Source: Thermodesulfovibrio sp.
Lineage (GTDB): Bacteria; Nitrospirota; Thermodesulfovibrionia; Thermodesulfovibrionales; Thermodesulfovibrionaceae
NCBI GenBank assembly: GCA_025060075.1
Contig: JANXCZ010000011.1
Span: 1 to 41,838 of the forward strand
DNA: 41,838 nt
Direction of reading: 5' to 3'
The notes beneath the pieces are model-generated. The model ran no database searches. It saw nothing but the letters and a program-made list of their open reading frames with translations, and had not been told where the DNA came from. A program made the position numbers and the translations under genes. Below, piece after piece: positions 10,057 to 21,015 of the stretch (its first letter is position 1; every line of letters starts with the position of its first letter).

Positions 10057-11420
10057 CTTATTTTGTGAATTGCTTCATTTGAGAGGTCTTTAATTGCTTC
10101 TCCTATGCATTCAGAGAGTGTAGGATGAGAATGAATTAAATCGTCTAAATCACTTATTTTTATCCTATGCTTTATAGCTACTGCAACCTCATGAATAAGT
10201 TCAGAAGCATTTGCACCTACTATATGCGCACCAACAATAGTTTCAGAATCTTTATCTGCGATTATCTTTACAAATCCGTCAATTTCTCCAACTATATGAG
10301 CTTTACCATTAGCTTTAAATGGAAAAACTCCTTTTTTAATGCTAAGACCTTTCTGTGTTGCCTCCTTTTCCTTCAGTCCAACAGAGGCAACTTCAGTTAC
10401 TGTAAAAATTGTTAAAGGAATCACACTGTAATCCATTTTTTTATTACTTCCCATAGCATTTTTTGCCGCTACTTCTCCTTCTCTGTAAGCAACATGGGCA
10501 AGTAACCAATTCCCTGTAACATCACCGGCTGCAAAGATATTTTCAATATTTGTTTGCATTTTTTCATCTACAATAATTTCATTTTTATTTCCAAGCTTAA
10601 TTTCAGAAGTCTTAATACACTCAGTATTAAAGCTTCTTCCAACAGATACAAGAACAACCTCTGATGTTAATGTTTTTCCATTTGAAAGAGTTATCTCAAC
10701 TGAGTCATCAAAACTCCTTAAGTCTTTAATGCTAACTGAAGTATAAAACTCTATTTTTCTTTTTTTAAAAAGCTTTTCAATCTCTTTTGACACATCTTCA
10801 TCTTCCATTGGTAAAACTCTTGGCATTAGCTCTATCAAAGTCACCTTACTTCCTAAAAGATGAAATATCCATGCAAACTCACATCCAATAGCACCTGCTC
10901 CAATAATTATGATTGATTGAGGAATTTTTTTAAGTTCCCATAAATCATCACTGGAAAGAATTTTTTTACCATCAAAATCAAGCATAGGAAGTTTTGCAGG
11001 CTTTGAACCTGTAGCAATAATTATCTTGTCTGGATGAATTTTTTCTGAAGTTTCTTTTAGAAATACTGTTTTAGGATTAATTAATTCCGCCTCTGCCTTA
11101 ATAATTTTTACACCTGCTTGTTTTAAAAGTATAAGAAGTCCCTTTTTTTGAGTATCTACAATGCTGTCTTTTTTTTGCATTAACTCTTGAAAATATAATG
11201 AAAAATTTTGGAAATTTGTCTCCTTAATGAATTTTTGAGTTTTAATCTTCTCTAATAAGCCAAGAGAGTGAATTATTGTTTTTGTAGGAATACATCCTCT
11301 ATTAAGACAAGTACCACCAAGCTCTTGCCTTTCAATTAATAATACCTCCGCGCCTAGTCTTCTTAGAGAAAGAGCAGCCACATATCCTGCTGGACCTCCG
11401 CCAATTACCGCAACTTTCAT
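10053..11420 (-). CDS. lpdA: Dihydrolipoyl dehydrogenase
   Basis: GGGPAGYVAALSLRRLG FAD motif, redox-active GGTCLNRGCIPTK, C-terminal HSHPTLSE. Confidence 0.95.
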   Translation of the reverse strand: MKVAVIGGGPAGYVAALSLRRLGAEVLLIERQELGGTCLNRGCIPTKTIIHSLGLLEKIKTQKFIKETNFQNFSLYFQELMQKKDSIVDTQKKGLLILLKQAGVKIIKAEAELINPKTVFLKETSEKIHPDKIIIATGSKPAKLPMLDFDGKKILSSDDLWELKKIPQSIIIIGAGAIGCEFAWIFHLLGSKVTLIELMPRVLPMEDEDVSKEIEKLFKKRKIEFYTSVSIKDLRSFDDSVEITLSNGKTLTSEVVLVSVGRSFNTECIKTSEIKLGNKNEIIVDEKMQTNIENIFAAGDVTGNWLLAHVAYREGEVAAKNAMGSNKKMDYSVIPLTIFTVTEVASVGLKEKEATQKGLSIKKGVFPFKANGKAHIVGEIDGFVKIIADKDSETIVGAHIVGANASELIHEVAVAIKHRIKISDLDDLIHSHPTLSECIGEAIKDLSNEAIHKIR

Positions 11421-11809
11421 TATCTTTCTTCTTCAAGATAACTTTCATAGTCTTCATAATCCATTAACTCTTCTAATTCTTCGGGATTATCCATCTCAAT
11501 CACAGCAATCCAACCTTTACCATATGGATCTTCATTGATAATCTCTGGATGATCAATTAACTCTTCATTAACTTCAACAATCGTACCACTTACAGGAGCT
11601 ATTACAGGAGAAGAAGTCTTTGTTGACTCAATCTCTGCCATCTCAGTATCTGCCTCAACATGGGTATCAACCTCTGGAAGTTCAATATAAATAATATCTC
11701 CTAAGGATTCTTGTGCATAATCAGTGATTCCAACTTTTACCTTTTTGCTTTTACCTGATAGTTTTACCCACGTATGTTCCCTGTGAAACTTATAATTTTC
11801 TAAGCTCAT
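11420..11809 (-). CDS. gcvH: Glycine cleavage system H protein
   Basis: HTWVKL, GITDYAQESLGDI, lipoylation site EIESTKTSSPV. Confidence 0.95.
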   Translation of the reverse strand: MSLENYKFHREHTWVKLSGKSKKVKVGITDYAQESLGDIIYIELPEVDTHVEADTEMAEIESTKTSSPVIAPVSGTIVEVNEELIDHPEIINEDPYGKGWIAVIEMDNPEELEELMDYEDYESYLEEER

Positions 11810-11844
11810 TTCTCCTCCATTTTTGATAAAGTGTTTATTTTGAA

Positions 11845-11874
11845 TATTTAATTTGATAGAGAATAATTTGTCAA
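11845..11874 (-). promoter_or_regulatory. Predicted promoter TTGACA-18-TAAATA upstream of gcvH
   Basis: Minus strand TTGACA (11874..11869), TAAATA (11850..11845), followed by a leader with ggagga SD. Confidence 0.5.
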
Positions 11875-11921
11875 GTAAAAATACAAAACTGTTGTTTCCA
11901 TTTAACTAAATTTTAGAGAGT

Positions 11922-13172
11922 TTATTTTATTCTTCTAATTTTTGCACCAAGTTGAATAAGCTTTTTATCAAGTTCTTCGTAACCACGATCAAGATGATAT
12001 ATTCTATCAATTACTGTTTCTCCTTCAGCAATTAATCCTGCAATTACCAGTGATGCTGATGCTCTTAAATCAGTGGCCATAACCGGTGCACCTTTTAATC
12101 TTTTTACTCCTCTTACTGTGGCAGTATTTCCCTCTACTGTTATATCTGCTCCCATTCTTCTTAGTTCAGCCACATGCATAAATCTATTTTCAAATATAGT
12201 CTCTTTTATTACACTTGTTCCATTTGCCACAGTCATCATAGCCATAAATTGCGCTTGCATATCTGTTGGAAATCCGGGATATGGCATGGTTTTTATATCA
12301 ACTGCTTGAAGTTTTTTAGGACCTATTACTCTTAATCCGTCTTTTGTCTCTTTAAAAACTATTCCTGCATCTTTCATTTTCAAAACTATAGCATCAATAT
12401 GTTCCACTTTACAACCTTTCAATAGTATATCACCCCCAGTAGCACCAGCTATTGCTATAAATGTACCTGTTTCTATTCTGTCAGGTATAATTTCATATTC
12501 TTGACAAGGGGTAAGATTATCCACTCCTTCTATTTGAATAACGCTTGTTCCAGCACCCTCTATCTTTGCACCCATTAATATCAAATAATTTGCAAGATCA
12601 ACAACCTCTGGTTCTTTTGCGGCATTCTCAATAATTGTAGTGCCCTTTGCTAAAGTTGCAGCCATCATCAAATTTTCTGTCCCTGTTACAGTTGGGATAT
12701 CAAAGTATATCTTAGTTCCTACAAGCCTTGAAGCCCTAGCAATTATGTATCCTTCCTGAAGAGATATTTTAGCTCCCATTTTTTCAAGCCCCTTAAGATG
12801 AAGATTCACAGGTCTTGCACCAATAGCACAACCTCCAGGTAGTGACACTTTTGCTTTACCAAATCTTGCTACAAGGGGACCAAGAACTAAAATTGATGCA
12901 CGCATAGTCTTGACGAGATCATATGAGGCTTCAAATTTATTTATATTTGATGTATCTATTTTGCATAATTCATTAAATTCAACTGTACCTCCCATTCTTC
13001 TTATAAGCTCACTCATTGTGAAAACATCTTTAAGTCTCGGAATTCTCTTTAGGTTATGAATTCCTGGAGCAAGTATGGTAGATGCCATAATTGGAAGAGC
13101 TGAGTTTTTAGCTCCACTTATCGTTACCTCACCTCTTAAGGATGTTCCTCCAAAGATAAGTAACTTCTCCAT
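11922..13172 (-). CDS. murA: UDP-N-acetylglucosamine 1-carboxyvinyltransferase
   Basis: Full-length; [54 protein letters not shown]. Confidence 0.98.
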   Translation of the reverse strand: MEKLLIFGGTSLRGEVTISGAKNSALPIMASTILAPGIHNLKRIPRLKDVFTMSELIRRMGGTVEFNELCKIDTSNINKFEASYDLVKTMRASILVLGPLVARFGKAKVSLPGGCAIGARPVNLHLKGLEKMGAKISLQEGYIIARASRLVGTKIYFDIPTVTGTENLMMAATLAKGTTIIENAAKEPEVVDLANYLILMGAKIEGAGTSVIQIEGVDNLTPCQEYEIIPDRIETGTFIAIAGATGGDILLKGCKVEHIDAIVLKMKDAGIVFKETKDGLRVIGPKKLQAVDIKTMPYPGFPTDMQAQFMAMMTVANGTSVIKETIFENRFMHVAELRRMGADITVEGNTATVRGVKRLKGAPVMATDLRASASLVIAGLIAEGETVIDRIYHLDRGYEELDKKLIQLGAKIRRIK

Positions 13173-13211
13173 AGTTAAATATATTAAACTAAAATAAGAG
13201 GAGAAAGAAAT

Positions 13212-15320
13212 ATGACTACTATAGAAGGTGTAATAAAAAAGGTTTTGCAGTATAGACCAAATGCTAATATTGAACTTATAAGGAAGGCATATATTTTTTC
13301 AAGAGAGGCACACTGCACACAAAAAAGAAAAGAAGGGATTCCATATATATATCATCCTTTAGCTGTTGCAGAAATACTTGCAGATATGAAACTTGACTCA
13401 ACTACCATAGCAGCAGGACTTCTTCATGATACAGTAGAAGACACTGGAGTATCAGTTGAAGAACTTAGCGAGATGTTTAATCCCGAGATTGCCTTTCTTG
13501 TAGATGCTGTAACTAAGTTAAGTAAGCTTCAGTTTTCTACTATTGAAGAGGCACAAGCAGAAAGCTTCAGAAAGATGTTTCTTGCTATGTCAAAGGATAT
13601 AAGAGTAATTTTAATAAAATTTGCTGACAGACTTCACAATATGAGAACAATTGAGTTTCTTCCACCTGAGAAACAGAAAAGAATAGCAAAAGAAACTCTT
13701 GAGATATATGCTCCTCTTGCAAATAGACTTGGAATTGGTTGGATGCGTTCAGAATTTGAAGATCTTGCATTTAAAGTTCTCTATCCAGATGAATATAATG
13801 ATCTTGTTAAAAAAGTAGCAAAGAGAAAAGAAGATCAACAGGCTTATATTGACAATGTAATAAAGATTCTTTCTGAAAAAATTTCAGCAATGAATATTCA
13901 ATTTAAAATATTTGGAAGAGTAAAACATTACTACGGCATATATCAAAAAATGATTAAACAAAAAATTCCTTTTGAACAAGTCTACGATGTTATTGGAATA
14001 AGAATTATCACAGACACAGTTCCTCACTGTTATGATATTCTTGGAATTATTCATTCTTTATGGACATTGATACCGGGTAGATTTAAGGATTTTATTAGTC
14101 TTCCAAAATCAAACTACTATCAATCACTTCATACTACTGTTATAGGTCCAGGAGGTGAAAGAGTAGAATTTCAAATCAGAACAGAGGAGATGGATATAAT
14201 AGCAGAAGAAGGTATTGCTGCACACTGGAGATATAAGGAAAGAAAAGATTTAACCGAAAGAGAAGCAAAGCTTGTCTCATGGCTTAGAGATCTCATTAAA
14301 GAGATTTCTGATCCTAAGGAACTACTTGATGCTGTAAAGGCAGAAGTTGTTCCTGATACTATATATGTATTTACACCAAAGGGAGATGTAAAAGAGCTTC
14401 CAGTTAACTCAACTCCTGTAGATTTCGCATATGCAATACACTCTGAAGTAGGAGCAAAATGTGCAGGTGCTAAGGTAAATGGTAGAATAGTGCCTCTTAA
14501 CTATCAACTCCAAAGTGGTGATGTAGTTGAGATAATAACAAGTCCTCATCAAAAACCAAGAAAAGATTGGCTACAGTTTGTTGTAACACAAAGAGCAAGA
14601 AATAGAATAAAACATTTCTTAAGGCAGGAAGAAAGACAAAGAGGAATTGATATAGGTAAACAACTTCTTGAAGCAGAACTACGTAAACATGGCATTCAAA
14701 TATCTATTCTTAAAAGTGAAAAAATGGAAGAAGTCTTGCAATACTTTTCTGTACAATCTATTGAAGATTTATATCTTCTTATCGGACATGGAAAAATATC
14801 TGCTCATCAAGTAGTAAATAAACTTTCTCCCGAGATTCAACAAGATGAGTTAGTTGTTCCTAAACGAGTAATTCCTAAGAGAGAGTATAAACAGTTTATT
14901 TCTCTTAAAGGAGTTGATGAAGTTTTATACCATATAGCGAAATGTTGCATGCCTGTGCCAGGAGATGAAATAATAGGCTTTATTACAAGAGGTAAAGGCA
15001 TATCAGTGCATAGAAAAGACTGTGTCAATATTAAAAATTTAGAACATGACAGACTAATAGAGGTTTTCTGGACAGCTGATGATAACTCAAAGGTTCAGAC
15101 AAAAATCAGTATAGAGTGCATTGATAAACCTGGAATTCTTGCAACAATTACAGGTCTTCTTTCAGCAAATAATGTTAATATTACAGCAGTAAAGGCTAAC
15201 TCTACATCTGACAAAAGAGCATTGATTAATTTCACTATTGAAGTAAAAGACAGATCACATCTTTCAGAGATTATAAATAAAATCTCACAAATTGGAGAAG
15301 TACTCTCAGTAAAGAGATAG
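13212..15320 (+). CDS. Bifunctional (p)ppGpp synthetase/hydrolase (RelA/SpoT)
   Basis: HD hydrolase domain ([24 protein letters not shown]), synthetase ([17 protein letters not shown]), TGS and ACT domains; SD aggaga. Confidence 0.97.
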   Translation: MTTIEGVIKKVLQYRPNANIELIRKAYIFSREAHCTQKRKEGIPYIYHPLAVAEILADMKLDSTTIAAGLLHDTVEDTGVSVEELSEMFNPEIAFLVDAVTKLSKLQFSTIEEAQAESFRKMFLAMSKDIRVILIKFADRLHNMRTIEFLPPEKQKRIAKETLEIYAPLANRLGIGWMRSEFEDLAFKVLYPDEYNDLVKKVAKRKEDQQAYIDNVIKILSEKISAMNIQFKIFGRVKHYYGIYQKMIKQKIPFEQVYDVIGIRIITDTVPHCYDILGIIHSLWTLIPGRFKDFISLPKSNYYQSLHTTVIGPGGERVEFQIRTEEMDIIAEEGIAAHWRYKERKDLTEREAKLVSWLRDLIKEISDPKELLDAVKAEVVPDTIYVFTPKGDVKELPVNSTPVDFAYAIHSEVGAKCAGAKVNGRIVPLNYQLQSGDVVEIITSPHQKPRKDWLQFVVTQRARNRIKHFLRQEERQRGIDIGKQLLEAELRKHGIQISILKSEKMEEVLQYFSVQSIEDLYLLIGHGKISAHQVVNKLSPEIQQDELVVPKRVIPKREYKQFISLKGVDEVLYHIAKCCMPVPGDEIIGFITRGKGISVHRKDCVNIKNLEHDRLIEVFWTADDNSKVQTKISIECIDKPGILATITGLLSANNVNITAVKANSTSDKRALINFTIEVKDRSHLSEIINKISQIGEVLSVKR

Positions 15321-15905
15321 ATCAATCTCTATAGCACCTTTCCTTATTATCTTTGGTGGTTCAACTGTAACATCAACTATTGTTGAGGGTATTCCGGGAA
15401 GCTTTCCTCCATCAATTAAAAGATCAATATCTGAATCTTTGAAGTATTTTATGGCATCTTCTATGCAATCTGAAGCAGGATAACCTGAGATATTTGCAGA
15501 AGTAGCAGTAATTGGAAACTTAGACGCTTGAATCAACTTTAAAGCAAATGACTCACCAGGCATTCTTACTGCTACTTTATTGTCCTTTGTTATTCTTTTT
15601 GATAAATTTTTCTTTGCAGGAAGAAGCAAAGTTAGAGGACCAGGCCAGTATTTCTCCATAAACTTCTTTGCCAAGGAAGGGATAAAATCAACGATTAGTT
15701 CAAGATGTTGTAAATTTACGATTAATGGAAAACTCTTTTCTTCTGGACGTTTCTTTATATCAAAAACTCTTTTTAGAGCCTTCTTGTTATCATATTTTAC
15801 ACCTATTCCATAAAGAGTCTCAGTAGGATAAATTATTACTCCTCCATTTTCCAGTATTTTTAAAACCTCTACTATATCTATCTCTTCAGCTTTTACGACT
15901 TTCAT
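15306..15905 (-). CDS. L-threonylcarbamoyladenylate synthase (Sua5/YciO/YrdC family)
   Basis: GGVIIYPTETLYGIGV, KRPEEKSFPLIV, PITATSANISG. Confidence 0.93.
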   Translation of the reverse strand: MKVVKAEEIDIVEVLKILENGGVIIYPTETLYGIGVKYDNKKALKRVFDIKKRPEEKSFPLIVNLQHLELIVDFIPSLAKKFMEKYWPGPLTLLLPAKKNLSKRITKDNKVAVRMPGESFALKLIQASKFPITATSANISGYPASDCIEDAIKYFKDSDIDLLIDGGKLPGIPSTIVDVTVEPPKIIRKGAIEIDLSLY

Positions 15906-17739
15906 TTAAAATGTCAAGTAATACTTTAAGTTTTTTGTAGTCTTCCTTATTAATTTTTTTATCTTTAAAGTAAATTTCTTCATATAGTTTAACAAAGTTT
16001 TCTGCTTTTTCTCTTAAATTCTTATCACTTATCATTGAAACAAACTCTTCTAATCCCTGATATCCTCTTCTTTCAAATCCGTATTTTTTCATTATACTAA
16101 AAAATCTATTCAATGGTTCTCTTGTTTTCTTCATATAACGATAAAATTTAAAAGAACCGTATAAAACTAATACTAAAAATGGAATCAAAAAAAGTTTTAT
16201 GTTAAACTCAAACTTCGGAATTTTTATAGACTTTACCAATCTAAGTTGACTTCTTATATCATAATCAAGGACAATACTGTTCCAAATATAATCAATGAAA
16301 TAAAAAACAATATTTTCAGTCTTACGAGATATTTTACCTGATGGATCAAATCTTAACCATTGTCCATCAATCCATGCTTCTACCCATAAATGAGCATCAG
16401 AGGCTCTTATAATGTAATAACCACCAAAAGAGTTATATGTTCCACCTCTAAATCCTCCTACAACTCTAGCTGGTATATCTTTAATTCTCAACATTAAAAC
16501 CATGGCAGTAGCAAAATATTCACAGTTTCCCTTCTTTTTGTTGAATAAAAATTCCTCAATTGAATTTTCACCAACGGGAAGGTCTTTTAGAGAGTATTGA
16601 TAGTTACTTAAAAACCTAATTATACTTTCTGCAATCTCTTTTTTATTTGATGCCTGAGAAGTAATATTATTTGTTAATGTCTTAATCTTTTCTGTTATAT
16701 TAGGAGGAATTTTAAGATAAATACTTGAAGGATTACTCTCTGTAAGTTTATAGTTTATAAAAGAGACTGCATCATATTTCATAGTCTTTTCTAAAGAAAA
16801 GGCTATTTTATAAGTACCTGGATATTCATAGATTAAATTTTTTGTAGAAACACTAACAGGATAATCAAGAGTTGGTAAGTATTTTTCTGTTAAAGGTTCA
16901 AGAATTATTGTATAGCTTATTTTTTCTCCATAGATACTTGATTTGCTCATCTCAAAAAGTTTTTTTTGCCATACTCTACCATCAAATGTGTCAAATGTAA
17001 TAACTCTCCAGTAGAGTTCTTTTTCTGGAATTTGTTTCATCTTTACTCTCATTACTATATTGTTATCTTCCTCTATCTCGCGAATAGAACCAAGATTTAC
17101 AGTTGAGGAAAATCCTGTTTTAGCCTTACTAAGACCTATGTCAACTAAGGGAACAGGAGTTCTTGGTAGAATAATAAAGAAAAAAGCACTTAAAGGAATT
17201 GAGACAATTGCGATAAAGATAGCGAAGTTCATAAGATTTAAAAGCCTTTCCAAACCTATAAAATCATTTCCTACTTCTTTTACATACGTAAGCAGAAGCA
17301 TTGCAAAAATCGTCAAAATAAGCATTAAAATAAGTCTTATAAGAAACATCCAAGAGATGTCAAAAAGCGAAGAACCTCCAAGTAGAAGCATTGAAAGAAG
17401 ATAAATCTGAAAGTACTCCCTTGAGGTTTTTTTACCAAGAAATCTTACAGAAAGAATTAACGTTAGTGATTCTATTGAAGGCATAAGAATATCATTAGAG
17501 GAAAGACCTAAGAAAGGAAAAACAATTAAGATAATAGAAATAATATTTAAAACCCACTCGGGTAAAAAGACATTTTTTAGATGCAAAAATATTGAAAAAA
17601 TCAATATTAAAACAAATAGGAAATTTACATAAGGAGAGATATGAGGAAAAATTGATGTAAAAGATATAGCAGCAATCAAAATGCTAAGAAAAAATATATA
17701 ATCTTTAACTTTATTCAGAGTTATAGACTGCAAGTGCAT
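15886..17739 (-). CDS. Transglutaminase-like membrane protein (TgpA-type)
   Basis: N-terminal TM bundle, DUF3488-like region, transglutaminase core KKGNCEYFATAMVLMLRIKDIPARVVGGFRGG ... DAHLWVEAWIDGQWLRFDP. Confidence 0.92.
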   Translation of the reverse strand: MHLQSITLNKVKDYIFFLSILIAAISFTSIFPHISPYVNFLFVLILIFSIFLHLKNVFLPEWVLNIISIILIVFPFLGLSSNDILMPSIESLTLILSVRFLGKKTSREYFQIYLLSMLLLGGSSLFDISWMFLIRLILMLILTIFAMLLLTYVKEVGNDFIGLERLLNLMNFAIFIAIVSIPLSAFFFIILPRTPVPLVDIGLSKAKTGFSSTVNLGSIREIEEDNNIVMRVKMKQIPEKELYWRVITFDTFDGRVWQKKLFEMSKSSIYGEKISYTIILEPLTEKYLPTLDYPVSVSTKNLIYEYPGTYKIAFSLEKTMKYDAVSFINYKLTESNPSSIYLKIPPNITEKIKTLTNNITSQASNKKEIAESIIRFLSNYQYSLKDLPVGENSIEEFLFNKKKGNCEYFATAMVLMLRIKDIPARVVGGFRGGTYNSFGGYYIIRASDAHLWVEAWIDGQWLRFDPSGKISRKTENIVFYFIDYIWNSIVLDYDIRSQLRLVKSIKIPKFEFNIKLFLIPFLVLVLYGSFKFYRYMKKTREPLNRFFSIMKKYGFERRGYQGLEEFVSMISDKNLREKAENFVKLYEEIYFKDKKINKEDYKKLKVLLDILNESRKS

Positions 17740-18478
17740 AAAGCATTCTTCTTAAATGATTATTTCCTTTTTCTGGCAAGTAAAGTTCTTCTTCAAGCTT
17801 TAATCCTATAGGACTTCCCATTTTTGAAATCTCAATCAATGTATATGTTGCCTTACCAATTTTTTCTTCAAGACTTCCACTGAAATCATTAATATCTACA
17901 ATAACTGGATTACCTTGATATGGTGAAAAAACCTTAGTCTTTATAGATGAAGTTTTAGCTGTTGCTTTCCAGTGGATGTATTTTAAAGGATCTCCTTGCA
18001 CATATTCTCTTACTCCAACAACTTCACCTTCATAAGATTTTCCTCTTGATATATTTGATTCTGAAAGTATTTTTCCTTCTGAAACAAGAAGCGATATATC
18101 ACACTTTATAGGATTTGGAAAAACTATAATTTCAATATATATCGGAATAATGATTGATCTTCTAAAAAAGTAGAAAGGAAAGTAAGATGAGATCGTAAGC
18201 TCTTTTATAACATACTTACCTCTCTTAGGAAATATTGGATTTAAAATAAATATTTCTTCACCTTTTATATAAGGCAACACCACTTCACTTTGAAATAGTT
18301 TAGCTCTTAATAGAAAGGCTCCGAAAAAATATCTGTTTCTTGCCTTAAACTTGAGATTAGCAGGTTTTAGGGCAAATATGTCATCTGATTTAATAACTGA
18401 AACTTCAATATTTTTCAGATTAACAAAAGAGACAAAACCACTTAAAGCCATAACACTTAGAAGAAAGGATACCATCAA
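17711..18478 (-). CDS. DUF58 domain-containing protein
   Basis: VREYVQGDPLKYIHWKATAKTSSIKTKVF motif, immediately downstream of MoxR and upstream of TgpA. Confidence 0.9.
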   Translation of the reverse strand: MMVSFLLSVMALSGFVSFVNLKNIEVSVIKSDDIFALKPANLKFKARNRYFFGAFLLRAKLFQSEVVLPYIKGEEIFILNPIFPKRGKYVIKELTISSYFPFYFFRRSIIIPIYIEIIVFPNPIKCDISLLVSEGKILSESNISRGKSYEGEVVGVREYVQGDPLKYIHWKATAKTSSIKTKVFSPYQGNPVIVDINDFSGSLEEKIGKATYTLIEISKMGSPIGLKLEEELYLPEKGNNHLRRMLYALAVYNSE

Positions 18479-18564
18479 AAAGAGTAGATTGTTTCCTGTG
18501 TTTACTGCTCCAAAGCCTATTAAAAGAGTTATAGCTATGTATATCCAACCTGTGTTAGTAATTT

Positions 18565-19494
18565 TTACGGAGGAGTAGGAATATTTTTTAGGATTGATGA
18601 TATCACCTCTTCCTTTGACATAAAATTTTCTTTAAGAATTATACGATGAGGAACAACAAAAGGAATCATCTCTTTAACATCCTCAGGAATTACATAGTCT
18701 CTTCCACGAAACCTTGCATAAGTTTTTGCAGTATATGTAATTGCAATACCTGCTCTTGTAGAAAGTCCTAAAAGAATACGACTGTCTTGTCTTGTAAGAT
18801 TTATAAAATCAAGAATCCAATCAATAATTTTATCTGATAGGTAAGTTTGTCTTATTTCCTCTTGAAATCTTATTATTTCATCTTTATCCATTATGGCATT
18901 AAGTTTATATAACTTCTCTCTTGAACTTCCCTGTTGAAGAATCTCTTTTTCCGCTTCTTTCGGAGGATATCCTATGCTTATCTTCATCATAAATCTGTCA
19001 AGTTGACTTTCAGGAAGTGGAAAAGTGCCATATATCTCAATTGGATTTTGCGTTGCTATTACAAAAAAAGGTTTTGGAAGTTTATATGTTTTTCCATCAA
19101 CTGTAACTTGCTCTTCTGCCATTGCTTCAAGAAGTGCAGATTGGGTTTTAGGAGTTGCTCTATTTATCTCATCAACAAGAACTATGTTATTTAATAAAGG
19201 TCCTGGTTTAAATTCAAACTCACCCGAATTTTTATTATATACAGAAAGTCCTGTAATGTCAGTTGGAAGTAAATCATTTGTACATTGAATTCTTCCAAAA
19301 CTCAAGTTAAGAACCTTAGATAAAGCTATTGCAAGGGATGTTTTCCCAAGCCCTGGAAAATCTTCAATTAGAAGATGGCCTCTGGAAAATATAGAAATAA
19401 GAGACAGAATTATCGCAGTCTCTTTGCCCTGAAGACATTCTCTAAGATGAGTTATAATCTGAAGTATTTTATGATTTTTTATCTTTTCAATCAT
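18565..19494 (-). CDS. MoxR family AAA+ ATPase
   Basis: IEDFPGLGKTSLA Walker A, FIATQNPIEIYGTFPLPESQLDRFMMK, ALLEAMAEEQVTVDGK. Confidence 0.95.
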   Translation of the reverse strand: MIEKIKNHKILQIITHLRECLQGKETAIILSLISIFSRGHLLIEDFPGLGKTSLAIALSKVLNLSFGRIQCTNDLLPTDITGLSVYNKNSGEFEFKPGPLLNNIVLVDEINRATPKTQSALLEAMAEEQVTVDGKTYKLPKPFFVIATQNPIEIYGTFPLPESQLDRFMMKISIGYPPKEAEKEILQQGSSREKLYKLNAIMDKDEIIRFQEEIRQTYLSDKIIDWILDFINLTRQDSRILLGLSTRAGIAITYTAKTYARFRGRDYVIPEDVKEMIPFVVPHRIILKENFMSKEEVISSILKNIPTPP

Positions 19495-19522
19495 AAGAGA
19501 GGGGATTTTAATCCCCTCTCTT
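19495..19522. terminator. Strong hairpin between ppaC and moxR (12-bp stem, 4-nt loop)
   Basis: aagagaggggat-ttta-atcccctctctt; lies between ppaC stop and moxR start codon. Confidence 0.6.
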
Positions 19523-19525
19523 ATT

Positions 19526-20425
19526 TTAACCCTCTAAGTAAACCTTTTCAACAGGTGGTGCTACTTGTTTTTTACGAGACAATACTCCAGGTAACCAAAC
19601 AGAAGGACCAGATACTTTTACATTAAATGCTTTCTCAATCTTAGATGGGTCTCCTGAATAAAATAGCTCTGTACCTTCTTTTATTATATCTGTTGCCATG
19701 AAAATAACCATATCATAACCTTTACTGCTCTTTAAGTCATTGAGATATTTTACAAACTCATCTTTGCGCTCATAGACTTCTTCAATGTCTACTACTTCTG
19801 TCTGGCCAATACCAACCTTAAGTCCTTTGAAATCATAGTCTTTGAAGTCAACATGAACTACATCAGCAATTGGTTTTCCCTTAATACTTGCCTTTGCCTT
19901 CTTAAGTTCTACACCAAATTTTGTAATATCAGAAATTCCTACTACTTGTGCAAGTTCTTCAGCAATTTTTTTGTCCTCATCTGTTGTTGTGGGAGACTTA
20001 AATATTACTGTATCAGAAAGAATAGCGCTAAGAAGTAATCCAGCATATGTCTTATTAGACTTTACTTCATTTGGAAACATTTTTGCAATAATTGTTGCAG
20101 TGCTTCCTACTGGTTCAACATGAATGAATATAGGATCTGGATAGTTGAAATTCATCTTATGGTGATCAATGATTGCAAGGATTTTTTCTGCTCCATCAAC
20201 TCTTTGTTTTTCCTCATTATGATCAACAAGAACAAGAGTTTTACCAGAAGCATTCTCTAATATTTCAGGGGCTGAAACACCGAACTGTTTAAGTGCAAAC
20301 TCTGTTTCCTCATTGATTGGTCCTGCAGTGGCTGCTTTGTAACCCTTAATACCAGCATAAACAATTGCTGAACATACTGTGTCTGTGTCTGGTGCCTTAT
20401 GACCAATAACATAAATATCGCTCAT
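19526..20425 (-). CDS. ppaC: Manganese-dependent inorganic pyrophosphatase (DHH family)
   Basis: GHKAPDTDTVCSAIVYA, LVDHNEEKQRVDGAE, IIDHHKMNF, DEPVGSTATI-like motif; SD aggagg. Confidence 0.95.
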   Translation of the reverse strand: MSDIYVIGHKAPDTDTVCSAIVYAGIKGYKAATAGPINEETEFALKQFGVSAPEILENASGKTLVLVDHNEEKQRVDGAEKILAIIDHHKMNFNYPDPIFIHVEPVGSTATIIAKMFPNEVKSNKTYAGLLLSAILSDTVIFKSPTTTDEDKKIAEELAQVVGISDITKFGVELKKAKASIKGKPIADVVHVDFKDYDFKGLKVGIGQTEVVDIEEVYERKDEFVKYLNDLKSSKGYDMVIFMATDIIKEGTELFYSGDPSKIEKAFNVKVSGPSVWLPGVLSRKKQVAPPVEKVYLEG

Positions 20426-20526
20426 ATTTTACCTCCTGAAAAAGAATTTTTTTGAAATTGTAAAATTTTGACAATTTCTAATTTAAAATGTCAAGAAAGT
20501 GGTCATTAAAATTTAAAATAAAGCTA

Positions 20527-20979
20527 TTAAAGGTTTTCAAGTAGTTTTTTCACTGATAAATTTAGTTTAGGATGGATAAAATCTGGAGCTATCTCACATA
20601 AAGGTTTAAGCACAAACTCTCTTTTATGCATAAGTGGATGGGGAATAACTAAATCTTTGCTTTCAAATACAATGTTATCATAAAAAATTATATCTATATC
20701 AATAACTCTTGGACCATATCTCAGGGTTTCCACTCTCCCCATTTTTCTTTCTATTTTTTTTATTTCTCTTAGTAAAGCAGTAGGCTCAAAAGATGTTAAC
20801 CCTTCAACTGCTTGATTAAGAAAGTCAGGCTGTTCAGTATATCCCCATGGAGCAGTATTATAAAGAGAAGACTTTTTTAAAATTCTTACTCCACAAAGCA
20901 TTAACTCATTGATAGCCTTTTCAATATTCTTTTCTCTATTCCCTAAATTTGAACCAAGTAAAAGATATACCTTATGCAT
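20527..20979 (-). CDS. folK: 2-amino-4-hydroxy-6-hydroxymethyldihydropteridine diphosphokinase
   Basis: LLLGSNLGNREKNIEKAI, RYGPRVIDIDIIFYDN, IPHPLMHKREFVLKPL. Confidence 0.97.
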   Translation of the reverse strand: MHKVYLLLGSNLGNREKNIEKAINELMLCGVRILKKSSLYNTAPWGYTEQPDFLNQAVEGLTSFEPTALLREIKKIERKMGRVETLRYGPRVIDIDIIFYDNIVFESKDLVIPHPLMHKREFVLKPLCEIAPDFIHPKLNLSVKKLLENL

Positions 20980-21015
20980 AGAAATATTTTAAAAAATGTT
21001 ATGATAAAATAGTTA

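Noticed and set aside
10053-11809. gcvH-lpdA-DUF401 as a novel lipoate-dependent sulfur-oxidation (LbpA-type) cluster
   Set aside because: GcvH has a normal lipoyl motif and there are no sHdr or lipoate ligase genes nearby; more simply glycine cleavage/dehydrogenase components with a linked membrane protein.
15306-19494. MoxR-DUF58-TgpA block as a new defence or secretion system
   Set aside because: This trio is a widespread conserved bacterial gene arrangement; no additional effector-like genes present.
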